Assembly (NCBI GenBank): GCA_022482625.1
Contig: JAKVOU010000001.1
Span: forward strand, 3,272,784-3,336,783
From: Spirochaetia bacterium
GTDB lineage: Bacteria; Spirochaetota; Spirochaetia; Sphaerochaetales; Sphaerochaetaceae
DNA length: 64,000 bases
Direction of reading: 5' to 3'
The notes under the pieces are model-generated. The model worked only from the letters and a program-made list of their open reading frames with translations. It had not been told where the DNA came from and did no database searches. Positions 18,603-27,984 of the stretch are shown here, piece after piece. A program made the position numbers and the translations under genes. Position 1 is the stretch's first letter, and each line of letters opens with the position of its first letter.

Positions 18603-20717
18603 GTGAAGAAAAATAATGAAGCTGACTCCTTGGGAAAAGCTCCGGAAGAAAGCAAGATCGCATTCAGTGAGCCTTGGGCTGATGAAGGCTTCAAGAACCT
18701 ACATGATGCATTGGGTGGAAAGGACCGGCCTTTGCATGTGGTTTCGCCTTATGAACCGGCAGGGGACCAGCAACAGGCCATAGACAAGCTTGCGGCAGGC
18801 ATAAAGGCCGGAGACCGGGCTCAGGTACTCAAGGGTGTCACTGGCTCTGGAAAAACCTATACGATGGCGAAGATAATCGAAAAGGTTGACAGGCCGACAT
18901 TGGTACTTTCTCATAACAAGACACTGGCAGCCCAGCTGTTCAGGGAATTCAAGGACTTTTTTCCCGATAATGCAGTAGAGTACTTTGTTTCGACATATGA
19001 TTATTATCAACCCGAGGCATATGTACCGGGCAAGGATCTGTACATAGAAAAGACTGCAGATATAAATCAGGAAATAGACCGGTTGAGACTTTCTGCTTCA
19101 TTTTCTCTGATGGAAAGGAGGGACGTGATCGTCGTCTCGACAGTTTCCTGTATCTATGGCTTGGGCAACCCTGTCAGTCTCCATGATATGGTACGGACTT
19201 ACAGGAAAGGCCAGGTGTTTGACCATACTGTGGAACTGGAACAGCTGAGCCGCATGCTGTATGAACGCAATGATGCATTGTTGCAGCGAGGTTCCTTTCG
19301 TGTGCGGGGAGATGTCATCGAAATCTGTCCTGCATATCTTGAGAATGCAGTCAGGATTTCACTTGATTGGGATGTGATTGATTCCATAATTTGGTTTGAT
19401 CCTCTTACAGGTGAGAAGCAGGCTTCGGTCGAAGCTTTTACGCTTTATCCCGCAAAGCAGTTTGTCATGCCACAGGATGCCGTAAAGAAAGCTATCGGCA
19501 GGATTGAATCGGAGCTTACCTCACAGATTGAGTTTTTCAGAAACAGCGGAAAGATCCTCGAGGCAGAACGGATAAAGACACGGGTGGAATATGACCTTGA
19601 AATGCTGAAGGAAATAGGGTATTGCTCCGGCATGGAGAATTATTCCAGGCCGCTTACCGGCAGACAAGAGGGAGAGCGACCCGCTTGTCTGCTTGATTAT
19701 TTTCCGAAGGATTTCATTACTTTCATTGATGAAAGCCATGTTACCTTACCGCAGGTAGGTGCCATGTACGAAGGGGACCGCGCTCGCAAACTTAATCTTG
19801 TCAATTATGGTTTCCGTTTGCCATCTGCCTTGGACAACCGCCCGTTGAAGTACAGTGAGTTCGATACAGTCGTAGGACAGAGGGTATATGTTTCTGCTAC
19901 ACCGGGACAAAATGAACTTTCGCAAGCCAAACAGATAGTAGAGCAGATAATCAGGCCGACCGGTCTGCTTGATCCGAAGATTGAGGTTAGAAGCTCTGAA
20001 GGCCAGATGGAAGATTTATATAAGGAAATCAAGCTTACCATTGCAAAAGGCCAACGTGTGCTGGTTACGACATTGACGAAGAAGATGGCAGAGGACCTTA
20101 CGGACTATTTTGTCAACCTCGGTCTCAAGGTACGTTACTTGCATAGTGAGATTGAGACGATTGAGAGAGTTGAGATCCTTAGGGATCTGCGGCTTGGTAC
20201 ATTCGATGTGTTGATCGGCATAAACTTGCTGAGGGAAGGCCTTGACCTTCCTGAGGTGGCCTTGGTGGCTATCCTGGATGCCGACAAAATTGGTTTCCTT
20301 CGTTCCACTACATCCTTGATACAGACGATAGGACGAGCTTCCAGGAATGCTGAAGGCAGGGTATTGATGTATGCTGACAGAGTCAGCGATGCCATGGAGG
20401 ATGCAATCCACGAAACCGAGCGTCGGCGGACGATCCAGATGGAATTCAATACGGCACACGGGATTACACCGAAAACAATCAAAAAGGCCATCAATGATAT
20501 CCTTGAAAGAGAAGTCGAAGATGACAAACAGGATGCAAAGAGTGATATTGCCATCCGGCGTGGTGGGTATAACCTCCTGATAAAGAGTGATCGGAACAAA
20601 TATATCAAGGAATTGGAAAAAGAAATGTTACGTTTGGCAAAGGACCTGGAATATGAGAAAGCAGCAGTACTCAGGGATGAAATTGAGGCTGTGAAGGCAG
20701 GTGCCCTGACAAAGTAA
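18603..20717 (+). CDS. uvrB: Excinuclease ABC subunit B
   Basis: DNA-damage-recognition helicase of nucleotide excision repair, 704 residues with a GTG start after a GAGG site. Walker A is GVTGSGKT (residues 78-85). The beta-hairpin/damage region follows (VEYFVSTYDYYQPEAYVPG). The DEAD-like box is TFIDESHVTLPQVGAMYEGD, and helicase motifs include INLLREGLDLPEV and QTIGRASRN. The C-terminal UVR motif (YIKELEKEMLRLAKDLEYEK) binds UvrA/UvrC. About 40 residues precede the usual start of the domain, an extension compared with other UvrB proteins. All catalytic motifs are intact. Confidence 0.97.
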   Translation: MKKNNEADSLGKAPEESKIAFSEPWADEGFKNLHDALGGKDRPLHVVSPYEPAGDQQQAIDKLAAGIKAGDRAQVLKGVTGSGKTYTMAKIIEKVDRPTLVLSHNKTLAAQLFREFKDFFPDNAVEYFVSTYDYYQPEAYVPGKDLYIEKTADINQEIDRLRLSASFSLMERRDVIVVSTVSCIYGLGNPVSLHDMVRTYRKGQVFDHTVELEQLSRMLYERNDALLQRGSFRVRGDVIEICPAYLENAVRISLDWDVIDSIIWFDPLTGEKQASVEAFTLYPAKQFVMPQDAVKKAIGRIESELTSQIEFFRNSGKILEAERIKTRVEYDLEMLKEIGYCSGMENYSRPLTGRQEGERPACLLDYFPKDFITFIDESHVTLPQVGAMYEGDRARKLNLVNYGFRLPSALDNRPLKYSEFDTVVGQRVYVSATPGQNELSQAKQIVEQIIRPTGLLDPKIEVRSSEGQMEDLYKEIKLTIAKGQRVLVTTLTKKMAEDLTDYFVNLGLKVRYLHSEIETIERVEILRDLRLGTFDVLIGINLLREGLDLPEVALVAILDADKIGFLRSTTSLIQTIGRASRNAEGRVLMYADRVSDAMEDAIHETERRRTIQMEFNTAHGITPKTIKKAINDILEREVEDDKQDAKSDIAIRRGGYNLLIKSDRNKYIKELEKEMLRLAKDLEYEKAAVLRDEIEAVKAGALTK

Positions 20718-20768
20718 GTCTGTGTTGCCATTTGTTGCATTTGACGTTACTATTCAGAGAAAAGTCAG

Positions 20769-22130
20769 ATGCCGGAGTACGTGTATGATCTTATGGCATA
20801 CGGGATGGAGGAGCAACTGGTGAAAGATAAGATGAATGGTTTCTGCCTCAAAGGCAATTTCATTTATATGAATGATGCAGGACAACTTCAGACTGTCGTA
20901 GGCGGATATGGTGTATGCGTTGACGGCATATCACAAGGTGTATTCAAGCAACTGCCTGCTGCGTATAAGGGTTTTCCTATAGAAGACAGGGGTGAAGAAC
21001 TTATACTTCCCGGACTTGTCGATCTCCATGCACATGCTCCCCAATATGGTTATAGAGGCATAGGAAAGGAATTGGAATTGCTTGATTGGCTTGAAACATA
21101 TACGTTTCCAATCGAGAAGAAGTTCGGAGATCTTGACTATGCAAGGCAATCCTATCAGCTGTTTGTCGATGATCTCTTGGCGTCTGCTACTACCCGTATC
21201 GTACTTTTTGCAACCATACATGTCCCCGCAACCTTGTTTTTGATGCAGTTGCTGGAAACCTCAGGTATGGTGTCGTTTGTCGGTAAAGTCAATATGGACC
21301 GTAACAGTCCTGATTATTACCGTGAGACATCTGCACGAGCATCATTGGAAGCAACCAGGAATTTCCTTGACGAAGTTGCATCATCCGGTTTTTCTTCAAC
21401 GTATCCTATACTGACTCCAAGGTTCATACCTAGTTGCAGTGATGAGCTTATGCATGGATTGGGTAAGATTCAGGAAGACTATGATGTACCGGTACAATCC
21501 CATCTTTCCGAGAATCGGAAAGAAATCGCATGGGTCAGGCAACTGTGTCCGGATGCACGGTTCTATGGTGATTGTTACTATCGGGATGGCTTGTTCGGTG
21601 GGGGTGCCCCGACAATCATGGCTCATTGTGTCTCTTCTTCGGAAGACGAAATTGAACTGATGGCAAAGCAGGGAGTATTTGTTGCCCATTGTCCTTCGTC
21701 AAATGAATGTATTGCCAGTGGCATTGCTCCTATCCGCAGATATCTGGACCGTGGAATGAATGTTGGTTTCGGCAGTGATGTTGCAGGTGGATATACGCTT
21801 TCGATTTTCAATGAGATGGCAGAAGCATTGAAGCTGTCGAAGATGTACTGGAGATACCTTGATGAAAAATGTTCACCACTTTCTGTCAGAGAGGTATTTG
21901 ATATGGCAACGAGAAGGGGAGGCAGGTTCTTCGGTAAGGTAGGAAGCTTTGATCCTGGCTACCAGTTTGATGCCGTTTCCATTGATGACTCGGCAATCAG
22001 AAGTTTGGTGTCCCATACGCTTGAAAATCGTCTTGAACGGCTTATATACCTACATGAAACTTGTAAGCTGACGCAGAAATATATCAAGGGAAAATTGGTC
22101 TTCAGCTCAAACCGGCACAACGGTCGCTAA
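20769..22130 (+). CDS. guaD: Guanine deaminase (amidohydrolase family)
   Basis: Zinc enzyme that deaminates guanine to xanthine, 453 residues. The metal ligands are seen in LVDLHAHAPQYGYRGIG, where the HAPQ is typical of guanine deaminases, then QSHLSENRKEIAWV, MAHCVSSSEDEIELM and the distal aspartate in VGFGSDVAGG. Ser and Cys residues of VAHCPSSN complete the pattern. The ATG at 20769 has a poor ribosome site, so the start is moderately sure. Its 3' end overlaps the convergent caspase-like gene by 4 bases. A yqeC-type domain linked to molybdenum hydroxylases lies at 30 kb; xanthine dehydrogenase would be the next step in purine breakdown. Confidence 0.85.
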   Translation: MPEYVYDLMAYGMEEQLVKDKMNGFCLKGNFIYMNDAGQLQTVVGGYGVCVDGISQGVFKQLPAAYKGFPIEDRGEELILPGLVDLHAHAPQYGYRGIGKELELLDWLETYTFPIEKKFGDLDYARQSYQLFVDDLLASATTRIVLFATIHVPATLFLMQLLETSGMVSFVGKVNMDRNSPDYYRETSARASLEATRNFLDEVASSGFSSTYPILTPRFIPSCSDELMHGLGKIQEDYDVPVQSHLSENRKEIAWVRQLCPDARFYGDCYYRDGLFGGGAPTIMAHCVSSSEDEIELMAKQGVFVAHCPSSNECIASGIAPIRRYLDRGMNVGFGSDVAGGYTLSIFNEMAEALKLSKMYWRYLDEKCSPLSVREVFDMATRRGGRFFGKVGSFDPGYQFDAVSIDDSAIRSLVSHTLENRLERLIYLHETCKLTQKYIKGKLVFSSNRHNGR

Positions 22131-23155
22131 TAGGCAAATAAGATTAGATCGGATCTGCCTCCGTTTGTCATTGGGTGCTGATGACTGGTACCAGATCCGT
22201 TGTCAGATAGCGGAATCTGTTGATGGGTTATGATGTATGCATACAGGCTGTCGGTCGTCAGCAGATTGCAGCTGTCACAGGCGGGAGGCAGTCCATCGGA
22301 CAGCTTTCCTTGTATGCCGTCTGCCTGTACCGCACTAGGAACGATCGTGTTTTCCAACTGTCCTTTCGTACCGTCACACCATCCAAGACCTTCCAAAAGG
22401 GCCTTTGTAAAATATCCATGGATATGGTCATGAAGCAATGGACTGGGCTCATGGCTTGTATTGTCCGATGTTGTTGCACAGAGCACGTAGATGTCGTCTT
22501 TATATGTCGGATCTGTACCATATAGCTTTTCCAATGCAGCTTTCCACACATTTCCTGCAGTCAGCTTCGAAATGGTCGTGCTGTTTTGCCTGATGAAATT
22601 TCCACAGAAGCAGGAATCTGAAATAATGAGTTTTTTCCCAGGGATCTTTGATAGTTCTGCAAATAGTTCTTCAGGACTGAGCAACTGGCTCTCATTTATA
22701 TTTCCATTGCAGATTGTCCTGCCTGTCTTTTCATCAGTACAACCGAGAAGCCAGCTTCCTTTTTCCCTGTCACCATGTCCACTGTAGCTGATGATTGTCA
22801 GGTCATTTTCACTTGCAATTGTAATCTGCTGTCTCAAGTAGGACAGCAGGTGGTCTTTTGAGGGATATGAGGGACATGTGAGAGTTTCCGTTCCATACAG
22901 GGGACCAGCCTGCTGGAATTTTGTACCATGGAAGTTCCTCGCACATCTGGCAGTGTTTTCTTCGAAGGCTTTTGTAAGTTCATTGCTGTCATTGATCGTG
23001 CCTTTGAGTGTCGTAACATTTGTGTTTGCATAATCCAATGCTATGGAAAGCAGATATATATCTCCATGCTGTCTGGGGCTGTTGAATTCCATCGAGCAGC
23101 TGGTGGTGAGCAAACATGACAAGAGAACAAGTAGGATGCAACCTTTCTTTTTCAT
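22127..23155 (-). CDS. Caspase-family (C14) lipoprotein
   Basis: Predicted cysteine peptidase of the caspase/metacaspase fold, 342 residues, exported as a lipoprotein (leader ending LLTTSC, lipidated C20). The catalytic dyad is visible: His127 in IISYSGHGD and Cys182 in IISDSCFCGNF. The catalytic cysteine is followed by FCG rather than the common HSG. The ATG at 23155 has an AGGAGG site 7 bases away; the TTG at 23161 lies too close. It sits downstream of the small outer-membrane protein and the thiamine transporter on the same strand. The target is unknown. Confidence 0.85.
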   Translation of the reverse strand: MKKKGCILLVLLSCLLTTSCSMEFNSPRQHGDIYLLSIALDYANTNVTTLKGTINDSNELTKAFEENTARCARNFHGTKFQQAGPLYGTETLTCPSYPSKDHLLSYLRQQITIASENDLTIISYSGHGDREKGSWLLGCTDEKTGRTICNGNINESQLLSPEELFAELSKIPGKKLIISDSCFCGNFIRQNSTTISKLTAGNVWKAALEKLYGTDPTYKDDIYVLCATTSDNTSHEPSPLLHDHIHGYFTKALLEGLGWCDGTKGQLENTIVPSAVQADGIQGKLSDGLPPACDSCNLLTTDSLYAYIITHQQIPLSDNGSGTSHQHPMTNGGRSDLILFAY

Positions 23156-23238
23156 ATCCAAGCCTCCTTCCTACTTGCATCAATTTCTTCTGTTTTGCTT
23201 GTATCGGGAGGAAAAGGAAAAAGTAAGTATGTGGAATG

Positions 23239-23814
23239 TCAGGTTGTCATGCCGCTGATACTGAGACCGATGCCGAATGCAGGACAGAGCAATTCCTTTC
23301 GGTAGATGAGGTTCAATGGTGTTACGATTGCAAGCTGGATATGATTGCTTTCACAAACTATGTAACGGGCAAGGACAGATGCCTGTAGATAAGCTTCAAG
23401 GTTGTCTGTTTTTCCCAAAGCTGCCATTCCTTGCATGAATATACTCAGTACAGACAGTTTCTTTGTGATTTCATAACCGATGTTGATACCGCCGGCATAA
23501 CCATTGAAAGGTCTTTGCCTGTTATTGCCTACGAATGAAGATGAATCTATGTTGAGAAAGCCGATGGATAATCCTATGTAGAACTTATTGTATTTGAGAA
23601 AAGGACTGATGACCAGGTTGTTTCCGCCTGCATTGTAGGTTACCGCATCATTGCTTTCGCTGATATCATAAGAAGTTTCTATCAAGCCGGAGAAACTGGC
23701 CTCTATGCCTAGTTTGCTATCTACATTCTTTGCATGGAGGGAGGAGATGAACATGCTTAAGCATAATATCAGGAGTATTGTCTTTGTCTGTTTGTTTATA
23801 TTTTTTCTTTTCAT
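23239..23814 (-). CDS. Small outer-membrane beta-barrel-like protein
   Basis: 191 residues from the ATG at 23814. A signal peptide (LLILCLSMFISSLHA) is followed by alternating hydrophobic strands such as KLGIEASFSGLIETSYDI, FYIGLSIGFLNID and GGINIGYEITKKLSVL, the pattern of an 8- to 10-strand outer-membrane barrel. The specific family is not recognised. It begins 36 bp after the end of thiQ on the same strand and may be read from the thiamine operon or with the caspase-like gene downstream. Confidence 0.7.
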   Translation of the reverse strand: MKRKNINKQTKTILLILCLSMFISSLHAKNVDSKLGIEASFSGLIETSYDISESNDAVTYNAGGNNLVISPFLKYNKFYIGLSIGFLNIDSSSFVGNNRQRPFNGYAGGINIGYEITKKLSVLSIFMQGMAALGKTDNLEAYLQASVLARYIVCESNHIQLAIVTPLNLIYRKELLCPAFGIGLSISGMTT

Positions 23815-23850
23815 ACTTACTTCTATCAACTTGAATAGTGTTTTCTGTTT

Positions 23851-24916
23851 CTACTCCAGTGAATGACCATCCTTGAATTCAGTGATTGCCCGTTTTCTGA
23901 TGGAAAGACTGACAGCTTGATCAGCAGGCCGATACGGTGTCATCGCGGTGATAAGATAACCTCTCCATCTGCAGGAAAGCAGATAGGCATTGCCCCTGTA
24001 TTCCGTTTTTGTTACAGTGGCATCCCGAAGCAGGACATAGGGGAAAAGTTCAGGATTTCCTAATCTCAGGCTATCTATTACCTTGATATCTTCAGGACGG
24101 ATGAAGGCAAGATGGTCAGTCGTATCTATTTTTTCGGAGGAGGTAGCATCATTGCCAAGTGCAAGTCTTTCATCATTTCCTTGTAGCAGTGTCCATGGAA
24201 GGAGGTTGCCTTCACCGATGAAAGAAGCTGCAAACAAAGTCTTTGGATGATGGTAGATTTCTTCTCCCGTACCGACTTGTTCGATTTTTCCATCGTTCAT
24301 CACGATGATATGGTCGCTGATGGTCAGGGCTTCCATTTGGTCATGGGTAACGTAGATCATCGTGACCTTTGGTACGGTCATGGATGTCTCTGATGGTCTT
24401 TCTGAGAATCATACGGAGCTTTGCATCAAGTGCTGAGAGCGGTTCATCAAGAAGCAGGAGCTTCGGATCTGATGCAAGTGCCCTTGCCAATGCTACCCGT
24501 TGTTTCTCACCTCCGGAAAGACTGTCAATTTTTCTTTTTCCGAAGCCTTCAAGATTGACTGTTTCCAATAATTCATATACTCGCTTTAATCTTTCTGTTT
24601 TCTTGATTTTCCTTAGTTTGAGCGGATAGGCAATGTTGTTTTCAACATTCAGGTGAGGATAAAGTGCATAGTCTTGGAATACCAGGGCCATACCTCGCTG
24701 ATAGACAGGCTGGTTGGATATATCGATGCCATTCCATGTCAGTGTACCTTCATCAGGCCTTTGGAGTCCCGTGATCAGCTGGAGTGTCGTGCTTTTCCCG
24801 CAACCGCTTGGTCCGATGATGGAAACAAGTTCACCTTCCGGTATGTCAAAGGAAACCTCAAGTTCAAATTGTTCATATTCTTTACGTAGGGTACATGACA
24901 ATCCGTTGTGTATCAT
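23851..24916 (-). pseudogene. thiQ: Thiamine ABC transporter ATP-binding protein, frameshifted
   Basis: ATPase subunit of the thiamine importer. It starts at the ATG at 24916, which overlaps the permease stop (ATGA) and follows a GAGG site. The first frame gives Walker A GPSGCGKST, Q-loop FQDYALYPHL, signature LSGGEKQRV and Walker B LLLLDEP, then runs out of frame after IRDIHDRT at about 24366-24372. The next frame resumes exactly with [15 protein letters not shown] (H-loop) and the C-terminal regulatory part. Removing one base from the AAAGG run (plus strand CCTTT, 24366-24370) restores a single 354-residue protein. It is either a sequence error or a recent inactivation; no other decay is seen. 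Confidence 0.85.
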
Positions 24917-26592
24917 ATGCTTAGCCTCTTTGTATGTTCGCTTGTTACGAAGACGACGGCACAGACGGCAATAAGTATTGTTCCCAAGGCACATGCGCCG
25001 TTATAATTGTATGATCCTATCAGACGATACATGACGATCGGCAGTGTGACCAGATGGGAAGATGCAAGGGTCAGTGTCGCATTGATTTCCCCCATGCTCA
25101 AAGCAAAGGCAAAGATTGCTCCGCTGATCAAGGCATTCCGAAGCAATGGGATTTCAACGGTAAGAAAAGCTTGGAATGGAGTTGCTCCCAAGGTCTGTGC
25201 ACTGCTGTTCAATGCTTGCGGCAGTTTCCTTAATTCAGGGGTTACTGTCCTCAGTACGAATGGCAAGGAGATGATCAGATGGGCCAATACCACCATGATA
25301 AAGCCATTGCCATGTATCCGGGCTGCTATAAGATAGTAACCCAGTCCGATGATGACACTTGAAATTGCCATTGGCAACATGCCTAAAAGTTCAATCAATG
25401 ATGCAGACAATGAGTGTTGTCGTTTTGCTCCCGTAGCTATCATAAGAGACAGCGGCATTGAGAGAAGTGCAACGACTGTTGCTATGATCAAAGAATTCCT
25501 TATGGCAGGAAGGGCTTCTCCCATGCCCCCTGTAGCTGTCTTGTAGCCAAAGAGTTCCTTGTACCAGCGGAGCGTCAGCTGCATACCATTGACTTGCGAA
25601 GCTTTCGTCAGGAAAGATTTGACTATGATGGAAAGCATCGGTGCAAGGACAAATACAGCTACAAGAAAGGCATAGATGACTGCCGACATTTTACCAAAGG
25701 ATGAAGCAGGACGTTTTTCCTTTTCAATTTCTTGGGTACTGTATTCACTGGTATGCATGCTTCTTGTTGCTGCATTATAAAGAATCAGGATCAACAGGCA
25801 TAAGAGTATGGACACGATGGCATATGCACTTGCACCTCCTAAATCAAGGGTAATGCGTGCCCTACGGTAGATTTCCACTTCCATGGTCGTATACTGCGGT
25901 CCTCCACCAAGCACCAGGATGATGGCAAAACTGGTAAAGCAGAAGAGAAACACAAGTAGAGAAGAGGAAAGGATAGCCGGTATAAGCCTTGGCAGGGTAA
26001 TGTACCTGAAGGTCTGCATCCGGGTTGCTCCGGAAACTGCCGAGGAAAGCTCAAGGCGTCCGTCCAGATTATCTTGATATGTAGTCACTAGATTAAGGAT
26101 AATGGGAAAATTGTAAAATGCATGTGCCAGAATGATGGCTTTGAATGAATAGAGTATTTTCAGGGGAGGATCATCCAGATGGAACAGTTTCATCAGCAAA
26201 AGGTTGAGGAAACCGCTGTTACCATAGAAGATTACAAAACCAAGTACGACCAATATGGAAGGCAAGACGAATGGTATGGTGCTGATTCCCAGGATGAAAC
26301 GCTTTTGCCTGATATTATACGTTGAAAGCAGATAGGCTCCCGGTAGGCCGATGGCAAGTGAGAGCAGGGTTGAAAGCAGTGCCTGATAGGTCGTGAACCA
26401 AAGTATTTTCCACGTGTATGGATCATCGAAGGTGTGCTTCAATAAGCTTAGGGTAAAACTTCCGTTGACGTAGAACGCTTGTAGGAGGGTGGACATAAGC
26501 GGTAGCAAGAACAACAGTAGCAACAGGACAATTGCAGGAACAGGGAGCAACGTAAGATAGAGTGGGTTGTCAGTTATATTTTTTTTTCTCAT
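24913..26592 (-). CDS. thiP: Thiamine ABC transporter permease, fused two-domain
   Basis: Inner-membrane permease of 559 residues, made of two homologous halves in one chain as in ThiP/FbpB. Two EAA loops are seen: ELSSAVSGATRMQTFRYITL and ALNSSAQTLGATPFQAFLTV. About twelve membrane segments are present. The ATG at 26592 (MRKKNITDN) is chosen for its GGAG site; the frame is open to 26613 through a TTG. It is the middle gene of the thiB-thiP-thiQ operon below a TPP riboswitch, which supports thiamine or TPP as substrate rather than iron. Confidence 0.88.
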   Translation of the reverse strand: MRKKNITDNPLYLTLLPVPAIVLLLLLFLLPLMSTLLQAFYVNGSFTLSLLKHTFDDPYTWKILWFTTYQALLSTLLSLAIGLPGAYLLSTYNIRQKRFILGISTIPFVLPSILVVLGFVIFYGNSGFLNLLLMKLFHLDDPPLKILYSFKAIILAHAFYNFPIILNLVTTYQDNLDGRLELSSAVSGATRMQTFRYITLPRLIPAILSSSLLVFLFCFTSFAIILVLGGGPQYTTMEVEIYRRARITLDLGGASAYAIVSILLCLLILILYNAATRSMHTSEYSTQEIEKEKRPASSFGKMSAVIYAFLVAVFVLAPMLSIIVKSFLTKASQVNGMQLTLRWYKELFGYKTATGGMGEALPAIRNSLIIATVVALLSMPLSLMIATGAKRQHSLSASLIELLGMLPMAISSVIIGLGYYLIAARIHGNGFIMVVLAHLIISLPFVLRTVTPELRKLPQALNSSAQTLGATPFQAFLTVEIPLLRNALISGAIFAFALSMGEINATLTLASSHLVTLPIVMYRLIGSYNYNGACALGTILIAVCAVVFVTSEHTKRLSI

Positions 26593-26678
26593 GTCCTTGA
26601 CTCCGAAATGCAATATGATAAAACGGCTGTTTCAATGATACTCTTTTTTGCCATGGATTTACAATTGAATCATGAAAG

Positions 26679-26720
26679 GAAAAAATGACCCTCTTCCTTG
26701 TTTGTAAAGAAAAGAGGGTC
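26679..26720 (-). terminator. Intercistronic terminator/attenuator between thiB and thiP
   Basis: A 9-bp stem (GACCCTCTT paired with AAGAGGGTC, 16-nt loop) read on the minus strand is followed by ATTTTTTCC. It lies between the thiB stop and the thiP start, so it should end part of the transcripts and favour the binding protein. Confidence 0.65.
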
Positions 26721-26735
26721 TCTTGTCATGTATTG

Positions 26736-27791
26736 CTATTCGACCATTGCCTTTGTCCAATTGTCCAGCCACTTATCCAGGTTGTCCTGGACCCGCTGGG
26801 GATCGATGGATAATTTCTTGGGTTTCGGAGCCCACTTATAGGCATCCGGAAGCTTGATGGATGTATTGGCCGGATACATTGAATTTGCAATTGCTATGTC
26901 AAGCTGTGCATCGGTAAGCACGTAGTCAATGAAAGCTTCACTGCTTGCCACATCCTTGCAACTCTTTGTCAAGCCGATACCTTCGATGGTAGTTGCATGA
27001 CCTTCGGGGAAGATGACATCCTGATAACGTGTCGTATTTTCATTCATGACATGGTAGACCGGACTGGTGGTATAGGAGAGTACCAAAGGAGCTTCTCCTT
27101 CAGTGAATGCTCCGTAGGCGCTTGACCAGCCACCGGCGATAGTGAGGGCATTTTTTTTCATTGCTTTCCACCAGTCAAGATAGCCGTTCTCGGAGAATTC
27201 CTCGATTGTCCAGATCAGCAGTCCGACACCGGTGGAGGATGTCCTCGGGTCAATCAGTATTACCTTGTCCTTGAAACGGGGATCGGTAAGATCTTCCAGG
27301 TCCTTTGGCAATTCATCCTTGCTGAGTTTCTGGCTGTCATAGACAAAACCATAGTTGCCATAGTCGAACGGAAGGAGCCTATGGGTGGGGTCAAAGATCA
27401 AGCTGGGATCGATATTGGCCAGGTTTGCTGATTCATAAGGAACGAGAAGATCAGCCTTGTAGGCTTTCGTTGCCATATCATCCGAAATGCCGATGACGAC
27501 ATCAGCTTTCGGATCATTCTTTTCCACTTCCATCCGGGTCAGCATTTCACCTGTAGTTCCGGCACTGACCAGATTGACGCTGATACCGGTCTTTGCCTGG
27601 AAATCCTTGATGAGCTTCGGGCCTGGCCCCCAATCCCCGCAGAAGGAATCGTTGGCATAGACGGTGATACTTTTGTTTGCAGGTGAACTGTTGCCTGCAG
27701 CAGTTGAAACTGTCTCCGCAGTACCGTTTGCAAACAGTAGAGCTGAAGATAAAACGATGGCAATTCCCATCAAAAATGGCTTATGATACAT
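26736..27791 (-). CDS. thiB: Thiamine-binding periplasmic protein
   Basis: Solute-binding protein of the thiamine importer (TbpA/ThiB family), 351 residues with an AGGAGG site before the ATG. The signal peptide ends ALLFANG. Typical features are SITVYANDSFCGDWGPGPKLI, ADVVIGISDDMATKAYKADL, LLPFDYGNYGFVYD and the pterin/thiamine cleft around GGWSSAYGAFTEGEAPLVLSY. The YANDSF...GPGP pattern separates thiamine binders from related iron binders. The TPP riboswitch directly upstream confirms the pathway. Confidence 0.93.
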   Translation of the reverse strand: MYHKPFLMGIAIVLSSALLFANGTAETVSTAAGNSSPANKSITVYANDSFCGDWGPGPKLIKDFQAKTGISVNLVSAGTTGEMLTRMEVEKNDPKADVVIGISDDMATKAYKADLLVPYESANLANIDPSLIFDPTHRLLPFDYGNYGFVYDSQKLSKDELPKDLEDLTDPRFKDKVILIDPRTSSTGVGLLIWTIEEFSENGYLDWWKAMKKNALTIAGGWSSAYGAFTEGEAPLVLSYTTSPVYHVMNENTTRYQDVIFPEGHATTIEGIGLTKSCKDVASSEAFIDYVLTDAQLDIAIANSMYPANTSIKLPDAYKWAPKPKKLSIDPQRVQDNLDKWLDNWTKAMVE

Positions 27792-27844
27792 AAAGCCCTC
27801 CTTAATTGGTTTTGCCCTTGGGTATAGAAATTGTACTTGAGATT

Positions 27845-27921
27845 GGAGTCTCCCTACGCTGGTATTATCCAGATCAGGTAAACGGGTTTGTTCTCAGGCA
27901 TACGCCACCCCAGGACTAAGT
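27845..27921 (-). promoter_or_regulatory. TPP riboswitch (THI element)
   Basis: Read on the minus strand, the region shows the THI-box order: CCTGGGGTGG, then CTGAGA (plus 27892-27897), ACCCGTTTACCTGATCTGG and ATAATACCAGCGTAGGGA. This matches the conserved core that binds thiamine pyrophosphate. It lies about 55 nt above the thiB start and has no clear terminator after it, so translational control is more likely than attenuation; the last point is inference. Confidence 0.95.
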
Positions 27922-27927
27922 GTTTTC

Positions 27928-27956
27928 AACCTAAGCCAATGGTCGATTATTGTCAA
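27928..27956 (-). promoter_or_regulatory. Promoter of the thiamine transporter operon
   Basis: On the minus strand a perfect -35 TTGACA (plus 27951-27956) is 17 bases from TAGGTT (plus 27928-27933). Transcription would begin near 27921, exactly at the start of the riboswitch fold. Confidence 0.6.
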
Positions 27957-27984
27957 GACCTGTAAGATGCGGTAGATTGGAAAC

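Noticed and set aside
20135..20740. 201-codon minus-strand frame within uvrB
   Set aside because: It lies opposite conserved helicase motifs; serine/arginine-rich shadow composition.
24341..24381. Programmed frameshift in thiQ
   Set aside because: No slippery heptamer, stimulating hairpin or internal ribosome site is seen, and the same one-base insertions occur in unrelated genes, so error or mutation is simpler.
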